Shown piece after piece: positions 13,336-14,235 of a stretch of 14,235 nt of DNA. The notes below the pieces were generated by a model. The model was given only the letters and a program-made list of their open reading frames with translations, made no database searches and was not told the DNA's origin. Each line of letters opens with the position of its first letter. The first letter of the stretch is position 1. Both the position numbers and the translations under genes were made by a program. This stretch comes from Promethearchaeota archaeon (GTDB lineage: Archaea; Asgardarchaeota; Lokiarchaeia; Sigynarchaeales; SOKP01): the NCBI GenBank assembly GCA_030608765.1, contig JAUWDN010000007.1, forward strand, positions 1 through 14,235, in the 5' to 3' direction.

Positions 13336-14235
13336 TTATAAACCAAACAATAGTGCTACTGTCATAATTGATCCTGTCAATAAAGGAACTGTAAGATTAT
13401 CATTTAGATTCATTGAAAACATTTCAACTAAAGGTGCTGATATACCCCCTATAATTAAAACAATCAATGGAATACTTAAACTAGTATAGAGTACATATCC
13501 CATAATAAGAACGCTCCCAGTATATGCTAATGTTCCTTCTAATGTCTTATTCAATATTTTATGTTTCCCAAATGCTAAACCAAAAAGCTTTCCAAATATA
13601 TCACCATAGATTAAAAAGGATGATGCAATGAATGCTACTTCTTTCGGAAATATCAATAAAGTAATAAACAAGGCAACAAAAAAGATGGTAAATGACGAAA
13701 ATGTTTTAATTTCATTTTTCCTAAGTAAAGCCTTAACTTTTGTCTTCAATACCTCATTTGTTTTTTTATGCATCAATCTAAAGATATCAAATGCTACCAA
13801 AGCTAAAGTCACGCTACCAAGTATAAATAAAGAAGGAACTTTAGTGAAAACAATATAAGATATTAAAAAAATAATCGCAAATGGTCTTATCGCAACACGC
13901 CACCAATATGTCTGAAAATTCGTGTCTTCTATCTTAAATTTACCTTCTTTTAAGATATTATAAATACCCATCGTTGTAATATTGGCAATTACATTCCAAA
14001 AAAAGATGTTATATTGACAATCCGGGAAATAAATGTATATAGAATAACCAAGAAGGGGAAGCACCACAATACTTAAAATTGTCCCAATTCTAGAAATATA
14101 ATAAAATATTACTGAAAGAAGAATTAAATATAATAGAAAGAAGAAAAATTCCGGTATGGTTATTAAATAATTCGCTAAATAGCAAAGAAGCATTCCTGTA
14201 GCAGCAGCAACACCCTGGCCGCCTTTAAATCTTAA
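13336..14235 (-). CDS. PlsY-like acyltransferase fused to CTP-dependent dolichol/diacylglycerol-kinase-like domain (N-terminus missing)
   Basis: The frame is open through the right edge; Met at 14193 is internal, not the start. The first visible residues, LRFKGGQGVAAATG (1-14), match PlsY glycine-rich motif 2 (FKGGKGVAT), which binds glycerol-3-phosphate. FYYISRIGTILSIVVLPLL (about 44-62) resembles the PlsY helix R-Y-V-S-L-x-S-I. PlsY transfers acyl groups from acyl-phosphate to glycerol-3-phosphate at the membrane. From about residue 115 a second hydrophobic domain shows FDIFRLM, LLRKNE, IYGDIFGKLFGLAFGKHK (209-226), KTLEGT (230-235), and VEMF..NLNDNLTVPLL (270-286). This is the pattern of SEC59/DGK1/VTE5 lipid kinases that use CTP. 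The protein has 299 visible residues, and roughly 90 or more PlsY residues should lie beyond the edge. PlsY motif 3 appears degenerate. Fusion in one uninterrupted frame is seen directly; the substrates are inferred. Confidence 0.82.
   Translation of the reverse strand, partial: LRFKGGQGVAAATGMLLCYLANYLITIPEFFFFLLYLILLSVIFYYISRIGTILSIVVLPLLGYSIYIYFPDCQYNIFFWNVIANITTMGIYNILKEGKFKIEDTNFQTYWWRVAIRPFAIIFLISYIVFTKVPSLFILGSVTLALVAFDIFRLMHKKTNEVLKTKVKALLRKNEIKTFSSFTIFFVALFITLLIFPKEVAFIASSFLIYGDIFGKLFGLAFGKHKILNKTLEGTLAYTGSVLIMGYVLYTSLSIPLIVLIIGGISAPLVEMFSMNLNDNLTVPLLTGSIMTVALLFGL

Noticed and set aside
14193..14195. Met at 14193 as the start of the right-edge gene
   Set aside because: The frame stays open upstream to the window edge and those 14 codons encode PlsY motif 2, so this Met is internal.

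Overview
The window is AT-rich DNA (about one third G+C, judged by eye) with short intergenic gaps, TATA-like promoters about 25 to 60 bases upstream of starts, and little use of strong ribosome binding sites. The prolyl-tRNA synthetase is of the archaeal/eukaryotic type: no editing insertion, a Cys-rich zinc domain, and a C-terminus ending in Lys-Ser-Tyr. Together with the promoters this points to an archaeon. The mixture of archaeal informational genes with bacterial-looking fatty-acid, amino-acid and phospholipid genes suggests a Lokiarchaeota-like (Asgard) lineage. That placement is inference; no single marker here proves it.

Layout. Positions 3-290 (+) are the tail of a 4-hydroxybutyryl-CoA dehydratase/HpaB-family flavoprotein. 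A hotdog-fold acyl-CoA thioesterase (378-824, +) follows and converges on an enoyl-CoA hydratase (842-1609, -). Next come a drug/metabolite (EamA) transporter (1701-2696, -), a PepD-type dipeptidase (2828-4327, +), a PLP-dependent D-cysteine desulfhydrase/ACC-deaminase-like enzyme with an unusual Cys/Trp tail (4371-5660, -), a Glu/Leu/Phe/Val-type dehydrogenase (5841-7040, +) and an APC amino-acid permease (7308-8735, +). A two-gene minus-strand unit follows, DUF998 membrane protein then metallo-beta-lactamase-fold hydrolase (10357 down to 8791), then a 97-residue membrane protein (10557-10850, +). A minus-strand series completes the window: a PlsY/lipid-kinase fusion cut by the right edge (14235-13336), an unrecognised protein with a possible winged-helix N-terminus (13267-12464), and prolyl-tRNA synthetase (12371-10896). 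No gap between genes exceeds 300 bases. I saw no tRNA, rRNA, CRISPR array or insertion sequence.

How the genes may work together. Import by the permease, peptide hydrolysis by PepD, deamination or desulfhydration by the PLP enzyme, and oxidative deamination by the dehydrogenase make a coherent amino-acid catabolic set. The acyl-CoA genes at the left edge would fit downstream fermentation through 4-hydroxybutyryl-CoA and crotonyl-CoA intermediates. The most unusual object is the right-edge protein. A glycerol-3-phosphate acyltransferase (PlsY) half, belonging to bacterial-type ester-lipid synthesis, is joined to a CTP-dependent dolichol/diacylglycerol-kinase-like domain, in what looks like an archaeal genome. 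The PlsY half appears to have lost its last catalytic motif.
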